From contig NZ_STFF01000003.1 of the NCBI RefSeq assembly GCF_004834005.1, positions 806,001 to 870,000 on the forward strand: DNA of 64,000 nt. The letters run 5' to 3'. Shown here in pieces: positions 41,950 through 49,751 of the stretch. The DNA is from Niastella caeni. Its GTDB lineage: Bacteria; Bacteroidota; Bacteroidia; Chitinophagales; Chitinophagaceae. Within the stretch, counting starts at the first letter, position 1. Every line of letters begins with the position of its first letter. Both the position numbers and the translations under genes were made by a program. Below the pieces are notes generated by a model. That model saw nothing but the letters and a program-made list of their open reading frames with translations, ran no database searches and had not been told where the DNA came from.

Positions 41950-42706
41950 CTAAAAATGCTGTTAAGGGACTGCTTGCTATTGCTGTGTTCAATGGTTTTG
42001 CCAACCTTGCTTCGTATGCTATTCTACCTGCTTCTACTGCCATTTTAAAAGCAGTTGCCATTTGTACCGGCTGTCCCGCTACTGCAATGGCTGTATTCAC
42101 CAGCACCGCATCGGCGCCTATCTCCAGCGCTTTCGCTGCATCGGATGGTGACCCGATACCTGCATCCACCACTACAGGCACTTTGCTTTGTTCAATGATG
42201 ATCTCTAAGAAGTCAATTGTCTTTAATCCTTTGTTGCTGCCGATGGGCGAACCCAATGGCATTACAGCCGCAGCGCCCACTTCTTCAAGACGTTTGCATA
42301 ATACCGGGTCGGCATGAATGTAGGGCAGCACCACAAAACCCATCTTTACCAGTTCTTCAGTTGCCCGAAGGGTTTCAACCGGGTCGGGCATCAAATATTT
42401 GGGATCGGGATGAATTTCCAGTTTCAACCAGTTTGTTTGTAAAGCTTCCCGCGCCAGTTGCGCAGCAAAAACCGCTTCTTTGGCCGTACGCACACCCGAG
42501 GTATTCGGCAACAGGTTGATGTGGGCATGTTGCAGGTGCCGCAAAATATCATCCTGCGGATCGTTCATATCTACCCGCTTTAATGCAACGGTCACCAGTT
42601 CTGATCCCGATGCCAGCAAGGCATCTTCCATTAAAGCAGCAGAGCTGAACTTTCCCGTACCGGTGAATAATCGGGAGTTGAATGTTTTATTTGCTATTGT
42701 TAACAT
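41918..42706 (-). CDS. thiG: Thiazole synthase ThiG
   Basis: A frame opens with TTG at 42745, but the ATG at 42704-42706 (MLTIANKTFNSRLFTGTGKF) is the family start, giving 262 residues. ThiG forms the thiazole phosphate from DXP, iminoacetate and ThiS thiocarboxylate on a TIM barrel. The Schiff-base Lys is in LKLEIHPDPKYLMPDP (the LKLE motif), and GIGSPSDAAKALEIGADAVLVNTAIA is the phosphate-binding region. The last ten residues DETSMAKFSL are encoded by the 78-bp palindrome shared with an unrelated locus, so the C-terminal tail is probably element-derived. The gap to thiE carries an AGCTT-word repeat. Confidence 0.96.
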   Translation of the reverse strand: MLTIANKTFNSRLFTGTGKFSSAALMEDALLASGSELVTVALKRVDMNDPQDDILRHLQHAHINLLPNTSGVRTAKEAVFAAQLAREALQTNWLKLEIHPDPKYLMPDPVETLRATEELVKMGFVVLPYIHADPVLCKRLEEVGAAAVMPLGSPIGSNKGLKTIDFLEIIIEQSKVPVVVDAGIGSPSDAAKALEIGADAVLVNTAIAVAGQPVQMATAFKMAVEAGRIAYEARLAKPLNTAIASSPLTAFLDETSMAKFSL

Positions 42707-42734
42707 GTAAGTTCGTTTGAGAATATCATTATGA

Positions 42735-42830
42735 ATTAGCTGCAAGCTTCAAGCTGCACGCTGCAAGCAAATACAATATGCGGTAAAGCGTTTTGCTTAT
42801 AGCTTGTGGCTAGCAGCTTGTAGCTTTAAC
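42735..42830. repeat. AGCTT-word inverted repeat between thiG and thiE
   Basis: The left arm AGCTGCAAGCTTCAAGCTGC and right arm TTGTGGCTAGCAGCTTGTAG pair imperfectly around GCAAATACAATATGCGG. Words recur at 40137-40190 and 61922-62006. Confidence 0.8.
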
Positions 42831-42831
42831 C

Positions 42832-43455
42832 CTATGAGTACATATCATCAATTTGTTTAACAACGGCCATCTTATCATTAGCATTAGTAATCGCCCCCGA
42901 AACCGCCACTCCATACACCCCTGCGCTTTTTAATCCAGGCACATCATCAGCAAGTATACCACCGATGGCTACAATAGGCGTTTCAATACCGGCAGCCTTC
43001 ATTTGGTCCATGATGCGTTGATACCCTTCCAGTCCTAATATCGGGCTTAATTTTTCTTTGGTAGAAGTAAAACGAAATGGTCCCAGCCCGATATAATCAA
43101 CACCTTCATTCACCCGCTGCTGAATATGTTCAAATGTATTGGCCGTAGCCCCAACGATCATTTGCGGCCCTACAATGGCCCGCACTTCGGCAACCGGCAT
43201 ATCCTGCAAGCCAACATGAATGCCCCGGGCGCCCACGGCTTTAGCGACGTGCGGAAAATCGTTTATGATCAACTTTGCATTGTATTGATCGCATAAAGCC
43301 TTTGCCGCTGTTGCCATATCTAATACCGTAGCCTCCGGCTGGTTCTTTACCCGCAATTGCACCAGGCGGCAACCGGCCTGCAACGCTTCTTCAATGGCCG
43401 CTATATGCGTTTTTGTCGCTGTTTGCTGTGAGATAAAATACAATCGGTCTAACAT
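42832..43455 (-). CDS. thiE: Thiamine-phosphate synthase ThiE
   Basis: A 207-residue TIM-barrel enzyme that joins HMP-PP and thiazole phosphate into thiamine phosphate. Visible motifs are LYFISQ, RLVQLRVKNQ (pyrophosphate-binding Lys), LIINDFPHVAKAVGARGIHVGLQDMPV, YIGLGPFRFTSTKE (T-K loop) and IVAIGGILADDVPGLKSAGVYGVAVSGAI. All the main ThiE signatures are present, so this is the likely functional ThiE of the operon. It overlaps the thiD gene by 7 nt or so, indicating translational coupling. Confidence 0.94.
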   Translation of the reverse strand: MLDRLYFISQQTATKTHIAAIEEALQAGCRLVQLRVKNQPEATVLDMATAAKALCDQYNAKLIINDFPHVAKAVGARGIHVGLQDMPVAEVRAIVGPQMIVGATANTFEHIQQRVNEGVDYIGLGPFRFTSTKEKLSPILGLEGYQRIMDQMKAAGIETPIVAIGGILADDVPGLKSAGVYGVAVSGAITNANDKMAVVKQIDDMYS

Positions 43456-44204
43456 ATGGAATGATATCCCAGTAATGACTGGTTACTGTTTAAAAAGGTT
43501 TCTACATATTGTTTCGCCATGCGACAGGCCTCCTGCAATGAATGTCCCTGCGCCAACCGGGCAGTAATGGCGGCTGCCAGTACGCAACCCGATCCATGTT
43601 TGGGATATACTTTATCAACACCTGCTTCAATGATCGTGTTTCCCCCGGTTTCGTAGAGCGTATCAGTACCTAATGCATCCAAACGGTGACCGCCCTTTAA
43701 CAACACGGAACAAAAAACAGAACGGTCGTCTTTTATCAATACATCATTGGTAATGGTTTGCAGGTGCTGCAATTCATTATAGTTAGGCGTTACCAATGTT
43801 ACGGTCGACAGTATGGCTTCGAGGCTATGAAAAATATTGATGGCATGAAAATCGTACCCGGCGCTGGCTTTTAAAACCGGGTCCCACACTATTTGTATAC
43901 CGGGATTATATTCTTTCATACACCGGATGACCGCAATTAATGTATCCGGCGATTCTATAATCCCTATTTTACAAGCCGGCACCACAAACTTTTTCAACAA
44001 CGGCTCCAACTGTTCAATGATCTGCTCTGCGCTAATCCAGTTAACATTTACAAAACTGTCGTCGGTTTGCGCCGTGAGGGCCGAGCAAACGCCAAAGCCA
44101 TACACCGCATGTTGTTCAAATGTTTTACAATCTGCCAACACCCCGGCCCCGCCGCTTGGATCGAAGCCGGCTATGGATAATACGTATGGTCGTGGTGGTT
44201 GCAT
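43449..44204 (-). CDS. thiD: Hydroxymethylpyrimidine/phosphomethylpyrimidine kinase ThiD
   Basis: A ribokinase-fold kinase that phosphorylates HMP and HMP-P. A GTG lies one codon upstream (44205-44207); the ATG at 44202-44204 (MQPPRPYVLSIAGFDPSGGAGVLADCKTF) is preferred, giving 251 residues. SIAGFDPSGGAGVLAD is the substrate-binding motif and KHGSGCVLAAAITARLAQG holds the catalytic Asp-equivalent region; the catalytic residue is Cys in the GTGC-like GSGC motif, as usual in ThiD. Length is normal. Its end overlaps the start of thiE. Confidence 0.95.
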   Translation of the reverse strand: MQPPRPYVLSIAGFDPSGGAGVLADCKTFEQHAVYGFGVCSALTAQTDDSFVNVNWISAEQIIEQLEPLLKKFVVPACKIGIIESPDTLIAVIRCMKEYNPGIQIVWDPVLKASAGYDFHAINIFHSLEAILSTVTLVTPNYNELQHLQTITNDVLIKDDRSVFCSVLLKGGHRLDALGTDTLYETGGNTIIEAGVDKVYPKHGSGCVLAAAITARLAQGHSLQEACRMAKQYVETFLNSNQSLLGYHSIC

Positions 44205-44229
44205 CACTTAAAAAACGTTTCACAGGCAT

Positions 44230-44862
44230 TCAAAGGTGGGTCTCCTTTTCAGGAAGGCTCGCCTTCACCTGATCCTGTATTAATTTATAATTCTCAATTG
44301 CGTTCGCAGGTTCATTCCATATTGTACCCAAAACAGCAGCGCCATCAAAATTCATTGCAGCTACTTTCCGGATATTCTCCCCATTGATACCGCCCAGCGC
44401 AATAACCGGCACCGACTTCTGTTCATCGTGAAGATAAAAATCGTCACCTGCCATGCCCTGGTATTGCCGCTTGGAAATACTATCGAACACCGGTGAAAAA
44501 AATGTATAGGAAAAAAACGATGACAAACTTTGTATGGTTTGCAAATCATGCACCGATGTACTGAGTGAATAACCTTTGTCTTTTAGTTGTTTCCATGTAG
44601 TTTCATTAGTCATGCTCCGGTACTGCTCCGTAAAGTGTAACCGGCGAATACCATATGCTGCTGCCAGGTGATGAAACCCATGCAAGGCGATCCGGTGATG
44701 AAACGCAGCCGGTATGGCATCGAGCAATTGTTGCATCGCCTGCTCATCTGCTTCGGGCTTACGCAGGTGAAAATATTCCAACCCTTCAACAAACAATTGC
44801 TGAATGATGGCGGCCTCACCGGGAAACATAACAGGATGTGATATGACTATTAATGAAAACAT
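44230..44862 (-). CDS. ThiE/TenI-like thiamine-phosphate-synthase-family protein
   Basis: A frame is open with TTG to 44973, but that extension is repeat-derived; the ATG at 44860-44862 (MFSLIVISHPVMFPGEAAII) gives 210 residues. It is a second TIM-barrel protein of the ThiE/TenI superfamily: EYFHLRKPEADEQAM, GIRRLHFTEQYR, YTFFSPVFDSISKRQYQG and VIALGGINGENIRKVAAMNFDGAAVLGTIW. The SPVFDSISK motif replaces the ThiE loop and suggests either a TenI-type thiazole tautomerase, which would suit the ThiG product, or a diverged ThiE. Such second copies are common in Bacteroidota thi operons. It lies 25 nt before thiD. Confidence 0.85.
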   Translation of the reverse strand: MFSLIVISHPVMFPGEAAIIQQLFVEGLEYFHLRKPEADEQAMQQLLDAIPAAFHHRIALHGFHHLAAAYGIRRLHFTEQYRSMTNETTWKQLKDKGYSLSTSVHDLQTIQSLSSFFSYTFFSPVFDSISKRQYQGMAGDDFYLHDEQKSVPVIALGGINGENIRKVAAMNFDGAAVLGTIWNEPANAIENYKLIQDQVKASLPEKETHL

Positions 44863-44879
44863 AGTGCAACAAAAGGTAC

Positions 44880-44974
44880 AGTTACCAGATACCAGGTCTT
44901 GATTGTCGATCACCCGACCTGAAGTCAGGATCTCCGAATTTTTGCCCGGTAACCGGAATCTGGTAACCGGCAAC
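44880..44974. repeat. GGTTACCAG-word inverted repeat between thiC and the thiE-like gene
   Basis: The left arm GTTACCAGATACCAGG at 44881 pairs with CCGGTAACCGGAATCTGGTA at 44946. On the minus strand it begins at the stop codon of thiC (TAG then TTGCCGGTTACC). Confidence 0.8.
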
Positions 44975-46860
44975 TACAAATACAACTGACTCCCCTTCTC
45001 AGCAAACTCCTTCGACTTTTCTTCCATCCCCTTTTGCAATACATCGCTCTCCTGCAAACCATTATCGGCTGCATACTGCCGAACGTCCTGCGTAATTTTC
45101 ATAGAGCAGAAGTTCGGTCCGCACATGGAGCAGAAATGCGCTACCTTGGCGCCATCGGCCGGTAAGGTTTCATCATGAAACTCCCGCGCCGTATCGGGAT
45201 CAAGCGACAGATTGAACTGATCTTCCCAACGGAATTCAAAACGCGCTTTGCTCAATGCGTTATCGCGGTATTGCACACCGGGATGTCCCTTGGCCAGGTC
45301 GGCAGCATGTGCTGCGATCTTGTAGGTGATCACGCCATCCTTAACATCCTTTTTATTGGGCAAACCCAGGTGTTCTTTAGGGGTTACATAACATAACATC
45401 GCCGTTCCAAACCAGCCGATCATAGCCGCACCAATGGCAGAAGTAATATGATCATAACCCGGTGCAATGTCGGTCGTTAATGGACCCAGGGTATAGAAAG
45501 GCGCTTCGTGGCAATGCTGCAACTGCTTCTCCATATTTTCTTTGATCAGGTGCATGGGCACGTGACCGGGTCCTTCTATCATCGTTTGTACGTCGTGCTT
45601 CCAGGCGATCTTCGTTAGCTCGCCCAATGTTTCCAGTTCAGCAAACTGCGCCGCATCATTGGCATCGGCCAAACTGCCCGGGCGCAAACCATCGCCCAAT
45701 GAAAATGCCACATCATATGCTTTCATGATCTCGCAGATCTCTTCAAAATGCGTATACAGGAAACTTTCTTTATGATGCGCCAGGCACCATTTGGCCATGA
45801 TGCTGCCACCGCGCGATACGATACCCGTCATCCGTTTGGCAGTTAAGGGAATATAACGCAACAGCACACCCGCATGGATGGTGAAATAATCCACCCCCTG
45901 CTCTGCCTGTTCTATCAATGTATCTCGAAAGAGCTCCCAGGTAAGTTCCTCTGCTTTGCCATTTACTTTTTCCAATGCCTGGTAAATAGGCACCGTACCA
46001 ATAGGCACAGGTGAATTACGAATGATCCATTCCCTGGTTTCATGAATGTTTTTACCGGTAGAAAGGTCCATGATGGTATCAGCGCCCCAGCGACAGGCCC
46101 ATACGGCTTTTTCCACTTCTTCTTCAATGCTGGAGGTGACGGCCGAGTTACCAATATTGGCATTGATCTTTACCAGGAAGTTACGCCCGATGATCATAGG
46201 CTCACTTTCCGGGTGATTGATATTGCTGGGGATAATAGCGCGACCGGCCGCTACTTCCTGCCTTACAAATTCAGGAGTGATATAGCTTTTTGGCGTATTA
46301 GCGCCGAAGCTATGACCGGCATGTTGTTGCCCAAGCAAGGCATAACTGCCGTTCAGTTGTTCTTTCAGCAGATCATACCGTTGGTTCTCGCGAATGGCAA
46401 TGTATTCCATCTCCGGTGTAATGATGCCTTTTTTGGCATAGTGCATCTGGCTTACATTGCTGCCGCTTTTGGCGCGCCGGGGTTTGCGAATATGTTCAAA
46501 ACGAAAAGCATCGAGCTTTTCATTGTTCAATCGCTCAAGCCCATACGAAGAAGAAACCTGTTGCAGTTGTTCCGTATCCTGCCGGTCGATGATCCATTTT
46601 TCACGCAGGGCAGCCAATCCTTTTTTTACATCGATAGTAACATTGGGATCGGTGTACGGACCGCTGGTGTCATACACGGTAACGGATGCATTTTTTTCTG
46701 TTTCCCCTTTCCTGCCATGCAATGCAGTATCAGTAAGTGAAATTTCACGCATGGCCACAGCAACATCAGCATGAAGCTGTCCTTTTACATATATTTTCCT
46801 CGAAGCCGGAAACGGATCGCAGGTTAGTTTACTTTGATTTGGAACACTTTCTTTCTTCAT
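44974..46860 (-). CDS. thiC: Phosphomethylpyrimidine synthase ThiC
   Basis: A 628-residue radical-SAM enzyme converting AIR into HMP-P. The C-terminal cluster motif CxxCx4C is C577, C580 and C585 in HFCSMCGPNFCSMKI. Typical ThiC blocks are QMHYAKKGIITPEMEYIAIREN, VKINANIGNSAVTSSIEEEVEKAVWACRWGADTIMDLSTG, FSLGDGLRPGSLADANDAAQF and EGPGHVPMHLIKENMEKQ. Length matches the family. It follows thiS by about 100 nt that contain a GCTAGT-word repeat, and is controlled by the TPP riboswitch at the head of the operon. Confidence 0.97.
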   Translation of the reverse strand: MKKESVPNQSKLTCDPFPASRKIYVKGQLHADVAVAMREISLTDTALHGRKGETEKNASVTVYDTSGPYTDPNVTIDVKKGLAALREKWIIDRQDTEQLQQVSSSYGLERLNNEKLDAFRFEHIRKPRRAKSGSNVSQMHYAKKGIITPEMEYIAIRENQRYDLLKEQLNGSYALLGQQHAGHSFGANTPKSYITPEFVRQEVAAGRAIIPSNINHPESEPMIIGRNFLVKINANIGNSAVTSSIEEEVEKAVWACRWGADTIMDLSTGKNIHETREWIIRNSPVPIGTVPIYQALEKVNGKAEELTWELFRDTLIEQAEQGVDYFTIHAGVLLRYIPLTAKRMTGIVSRGGSIMAKWCLAHHKESFLYTHFEEICEIMKAYDVAFSLGDGLRPGSLADANDAAQFAELETLGELTKIAWKHDVQTMIEGPGHVPMHLIKENMEKQLQHCHEAPFYTLGPLTTDIAPGYDHITSAIGAAMIGWFGTAMLCYVTPKEHLGLPNKKDVKDGVITYKIAAHAADLAKGHPGVQYRDNALSKARFEFRWEDQFNLSLDPDTAREFHDETLPADGAKVAHFCSMCGPNFCSMKITQDVRQYAADNGLQESDVLQKGMEEKSKEFAEKGSQLYL

Positions 46861-46920
46861 TTTACTTTATTGTTAGAAATGAATAATCATTTATAAATCG
46901 TGAATGGTCAATGGTGAATA

Positions 46921-46970
46921 ACTAGTAGTTAGTAGGGACCCTACTCGCCACTCGCTATTCGCCACTAGCC
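46921..46970. repeat. Inverted repeat of the GCTAGTAGTAAGTAG family between thiS and thiC
   Basis: ACTAGTAGTTAGTAGGG pairs with CCCTACTCGCCACTCGC and the following GCCACTAGC. The stop codon of thiS (TAG) is in the first word. Same family as 7241-7339. Confidence 0.85.
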
Positions 46971-47168
46971 TCCCTGGGTGGCCCTGATCAGCATAACCTT
47001 ATCTGCTTCACATAACATATAGGCCGGCCAATCGGTACTGGGAATTACGGTTTGACCAACCGCTACCGCCAAACCGGCTACCGGTATGCCTAATACCTGG
47101 GTAAGCAATTGTTCCAACGAACATGAATCCGGAATGTCTCTGGGTTGTTGATTGATAAGTATGTTCAT
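46965..47168 (-). CDS. thiS: Sulfur-carrier protein ThiS
   Basis: A 67-residue ubiquitin-like protein (MNILINQQPRDIPDSCSLEQLL...ADKVMLIRATQGG). The mandatory C-terminal Gly-Gly is present; it is adenylated and loaded with sulfur, then donates sulfur to ThiG. The start is fixed by the preceding riboswitch leader. It is the first gene of the operon. The expected activating enzyme ThiF is not in the window, so adenylation must be done by a thiF/moeB-type gene elsewhere. Confidence 0.92.
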   Translation of the reverse strand: MNILINQQPRDIPDSCSLEQLLTQVLGIPVAGLAVAVGQTVIPSTDWPAYMLCEADKVMLIRATQGG

Positions 47169-47249
47169 GCCAACGGTTTTACATCAACTTCAGGGAATGA
47201 ACATGCAGCAAAGAGAATAAAAGAGAAAGAAAATAAAAGAAGACTTTCA

Positions 47250-47330
47250 CTTTTCCCTTCGGCAGTACGAACTGCATCAGGTTCAAAGGGTATTATCTCA
47301 GTCCGTTTATGGACACCCCTAAAGCGGTGT
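47250..47330 (-). promoter_or_regulatory. TPP (thi-box) riboswitch
   Basis: On the minus strand: TTTAGGGGTGTCC, then GGACTGAGATAATACCC, then TTTGAACCTGATGCAGTTCG and TACTGCCGAAGGG. GGGGTG, CTGAGA and ACCTGAT..(G/C)AGTTCG.ACTGCCG are the conserved thi-box elements of the pyrimidine- and pyrophosphate-sensing helices. It lies about 80 nt upstream of thiS in the same direction, so TPP should turn down the whole thi operon, probably at translation initiation, since no terminator hairpin with T-run is visible. Confidence 0.95.
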
Positions 47331-47359
47331 AAAGGTATAGAAAAAATGAATTGATCAAA
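47330..47359 (-). promoter_or_regulatory. Candidate promoter of the thi operon
   Basis: On the minus strand TTTG (47356-47359), an 18-bp spacer and TACCTTTA (47330-47337) fit the Bacteroidota consensus with one mismatch at the last base. Start of transcription would fall at the first base-pairs of the TPP riboswitch, as expected. Confidence 0.65.
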
Positions 47360-47907
47360 GTTTTTTGATTTTTCTCTACAAAACGCCTGATCGTTTGATG
47401 GCCTGATGGCTGGATTCCCGAATTAAACTGCCCAATTATACGCCACCGTCTGAAAGCCAGAGAGCACAACCATCAAACAATCGAACCATCAAACTATCAA
47501 ATATTGTAATATCTCTTTCATCCTGTTGATGTTCCTAATTTATAAATCACTGAACTCAAAACAGGTATTCAATCTTCAGACAAATCAGGTGTACAAATGA
47601 CATTTTTATTTCCCCTGCTGAAGTTTGGGGTTATAAAATAGATTACATTAGTATACGCTTACAAGTTACAGATTACATAGTAAGTAGTAAGTAGCGAGTG
47701 GCGAGTAGGAATTAAATGTGAGTGGTGAGTGGTGAGTTGTGAGTGTTGAGTAAGCCCGCCGGTATTTCAGCATTCGGAAAGTTCAGAAATCCACTCACCA
47801 TTGACCATTCACGATTGATGATTGCCGATTCATGACAGCCGATTCATCCCGGTTTAGCCGGGAGTCATTTCACGTTTGCCGTTTCACGCTTCACCAAAAC
47901 ACGTCAT

Positions 47908-48738
47908 ATGAAAAAAATGAAACCCTGTCTTTTATTATGCCTAGTATTCCTGTTTACCCAATGTAAAAAAACGATCAACGAGCCCACGCCAACAACCAGC
48001 GACAACAGAACACCAACCCCGGAAGCCTTCGAAACTGTTATCAGCAACACCTTCACCAATTACGCTACTTTTGAGCAGTATTGGAATTACCTGTATCCCT
48101 GGGGATCAGACCACAATGGCACAGCCCGTATGTATGCAAGCCCAACTGATCACAATCACGTGTATCTCGATGCATCCGGCGTGTTGCATATTAAAGCCAC
48201 CCGTATAACATGGAATGAAGGCAACAGTAGTGCTGATCCTTATTTGCCCATCCGGTATCATTCCGGCGCTATCAATACCAAATTCCGTGTACTGGTAAAC
48301 GACCAGTTCCCTAACTACGAGATCAGGGGTGATTTTCAGGCGCCATCAGTAAGAGGTTCCTGGCCTGCCTTCTGGCTCACTGGTGTAAATAGCTGGCCGC
48401 CTGAAAGTGATATCATGGAATTCAAGGGCAATACCAATAACTGGCAAAATACTTTCCGTACATCCAGCGATGTTTCGTCTATCATTACCAATGTATCATC
48501 ACCGGGAAGCTGGCATAATTACCGCATCTGGATGACAAAATCCTCTGCCACCGATGTGATCATACATTATTACATCGACAACGTTTGGAAAGGTCAGCAT
48601 ACCGCCAATTTTGTAGGCAAGCCTATGTATATAATCATCAATATGCAAATGGAAGGCTCCAGCGGTTCGCCTGGTCCTACCGCCGACACCTACCTAAATG
48701 TGCGGAATGTATATGTAGGAAGAACCAGGGCTTTTTAA
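47908..48738 (+). CDS. Glycoside hydrolase family 16 lipoprotein (beta-glucanase type)
   Basis: A 276-residue lipoprotein (MKKMKPCLLLCLVFLFTQCKK) with a short Thr/Pro-rich linker. The jelly-roll GH16 domain carries the catalytic motif ExDxxE as E166-S-D168-I-M-E171 in WPPESDIMEFKG, with the preceding GSWPAFWLTG typical of laminarinase and kappa-carrageenase-type enzymes. The short form ExDxxE, without an extra residue (not ExDxxxE), is the group that includes lichenase-like folds. The nucleophile, stabiliser and acid/base are all present, so an active endo-beta-glucanase or similar enzyme is likely; exact polymer unknown. It stands alone, flanked by word repeats. Confidence 0.9.
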   Translation: MKKMKPCLLLCLVFLFTQCKKTINEPTPTTSDNRTPTPEAFETVISNTFTNYATFEQYWNYLYPWGSDHNGTARMYASPTDHNHVYLDASGVLHIKATRITWNEGNSSADPYLPIRYHSGAINTKFRVLVNDQFPNYEIRGDFQAPSVRGSWPAFWLTGVNSWPPESDIMEFKGNTNNWQNTFRTSSDVSSIITNVSSPGSWHNYRIWMTKSSATDVIIHYYIDNVWKGQHTANFVGKPMYIIINMQMEGSSGSPGPTADTYLNVRNVYVGRTRAF

Positions 48739-49101
48739 CAGAAGAATAAATGTTTATACTGAGAGTAGGGAAGTCAGTAAAGTCCGGAATTGAGAAAGAT
48801 GGTTACAGAGAGGGATCTTTCAATCTTCCGGACTTTCCGACTTTCGGTCTCCCGTGCCTTCCATCTTCCAGTTCCCCGTTTTTATAACTGTCAGACTTCC
48901 GGCATTCAGACTTTTCCGTTCGATACTACCGATCTAGCTTAAACTCTATACACACAACGATTGCACATCAAAAGTACAAACCGCGTATTATGAAGGAGGT
49001 GAGATAAAACAGGGAAGAATATGACATATATCAATAGGTAGTTTAATAATTTTCAACCATTTTAATCGTTTACCTGATATCTTTGCCAAAAAACAGGTGA
49101 T
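48739..49101. other. 363-bp gap with GTCCGGAA-word inverted repeat
   Basis: At 48770-48842 GAAGTCAGTAAAGTCCGGAA and TCTTCCGGACTTTCCGACTT can pair, and further words (CAGACTTCCGGCATTCAGAC) follow to 48920. No gene. The last 30 bp hold the promoter of the Cys-rich gene (TATCTTTG at 49078-49085). Confidence 0.75.
49078..49085 (+). promoter_or_regulatory. Candidate -7 box TATCTTTG of the Cys-rich gene
   Basis: Exact match to the Bacteroidota TAnnTTTG box, 17 nt before the TTG start codon at 49102. The -33 element is not clear. Confidence 0.45.
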
Positions 49102-49473
49102 TTGTATAAATGGTGGACGATATTGTTTTTGATTGGCATACTGGGGCAAACCTTCAGTAAAAGCCTTATTGTCCTGAATTTCAGGATGAATCAAAAAGCC
49201 ATCGCTGCCAATTTATGTGAGAACCGCACCAAACCCAGGTCCTGCTGCCAGGGTAAATGTTATTTAGGCAAGCAGTTGAATAAAGACGAAAATTCACAAA
49301 ACACCCCGCTGAATGGTGGTCCCGGCTTCAAATTCGAAGTATTATTGTACAGCGAAAAGAAAGCCCGCATCCATCACCTTGTATATAAAGATAAACCGGT
49401 TCATGTATCGCGGTATACCGATCCCATTTCTCAAAAGGTAATAGACGCCGTATTTCATCCTCCACAAGTGTAA
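49102..49473 (+). CDS. Small Cys-rich secreted protein of unknown function
   Basis: A 123-residue protein started by TTG at 49102 (no in-frame ATG before residue 29, and the region from the TTG encodes a hydrophobic leader WWTILFLIGILGQTFSKSL). The mature part has a distinctive Cys cluster: LCENRTKPRSCCQGKCYL, that is C-x8-CC-x3-C, about residues 38-52. The C-terminal half (GFKFEVLLYSEKKARIHHL...HVSRYTDPIS) is basic with a His pair. Similar proteins occur next to TonB-dependent receptors in many Bacteroidota (from memory; no search run). The receptor at 49752 follows on the same strand after a word repeat. A role in binding a thiophilic metal, perhaps copper, that the receptor imports is an inference. 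Confidence 0.75.
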   Translation: MYKWWTILFLIGILGQTFSKSLIVLNFRMNQKAIAANLCENRTKPRSCCQGKCYLGKQLNKDENSQNTPLNGGPGFKFEVLLYSEKKARIHHLVYKDKPVHVSRYTDPISQKVIDAVFHPPQV

Positions 49474-49489
49474 GCGCGCTACACAACAC

Positions 49490-49676
49490 ATTTTACGCAA
49501 AACGCTAAGCCGAACGCTAGAGGCCGAACGCAGAACACTAAAGGCTTAACGCCAGCCCTGAAAAATGTTCTGCCCGAATAATTTCGAAGAGCCCGAAACT
49601 CGCGAATTAGCCTTCCGCGTTATGCATTAAGCGTTCCGCGTTAAGCATTATGCGTTATGCATTAAGCCTCCCGTTC
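49490..49676. repeat. Inverted repeat of the GCGTTTAGCGTTAAGC family
   Basis: Arm words ACGCAAAACGCTAAGCCGAACGC (to about 49560) are opposed by GCGTTATGCATTAAGCGTTCC and repeats at 49618-49672. It lies between the Cys-rich gene and the TonB receptor. Confidence 0.75.
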
Positions 49677-49751
49677 CAATTACTTCAACCTATGTATGCG
49701 TGGGATTGACTGGCATTATATTGCCCGTTAACCAGGGCATGCAGCAACGTA

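Larger units (their letters stand above)
47169..47907. other. 739-bp gap: thi leader and word repeats
   Basis: Contains the TPP riboswitch and promoter (47250-47359) and a series of inverted word repeats: GATGGCCTGATGG / CCATCAAACAATCGAACC at about 47390-47505; GTAAGTAGTAAGTAGCGAGT and GAGTGGTGAGTGGTGAG at 47679-47750 opposed by CCACTCACCATTGACCATTC at about 47792; and a hairpin TCCCGGTTTAGCCGGGA at 47847-47863. No gene is seen. Confidence 0.8.

Noticed and set aside
44863..44973. 37-residue N-terminal extension of the thiE-like gene
   Set aside because: Starts with TTG in the GGTTACCAG inverted repeat; the ThiE fold begins at the ATG at 44862.
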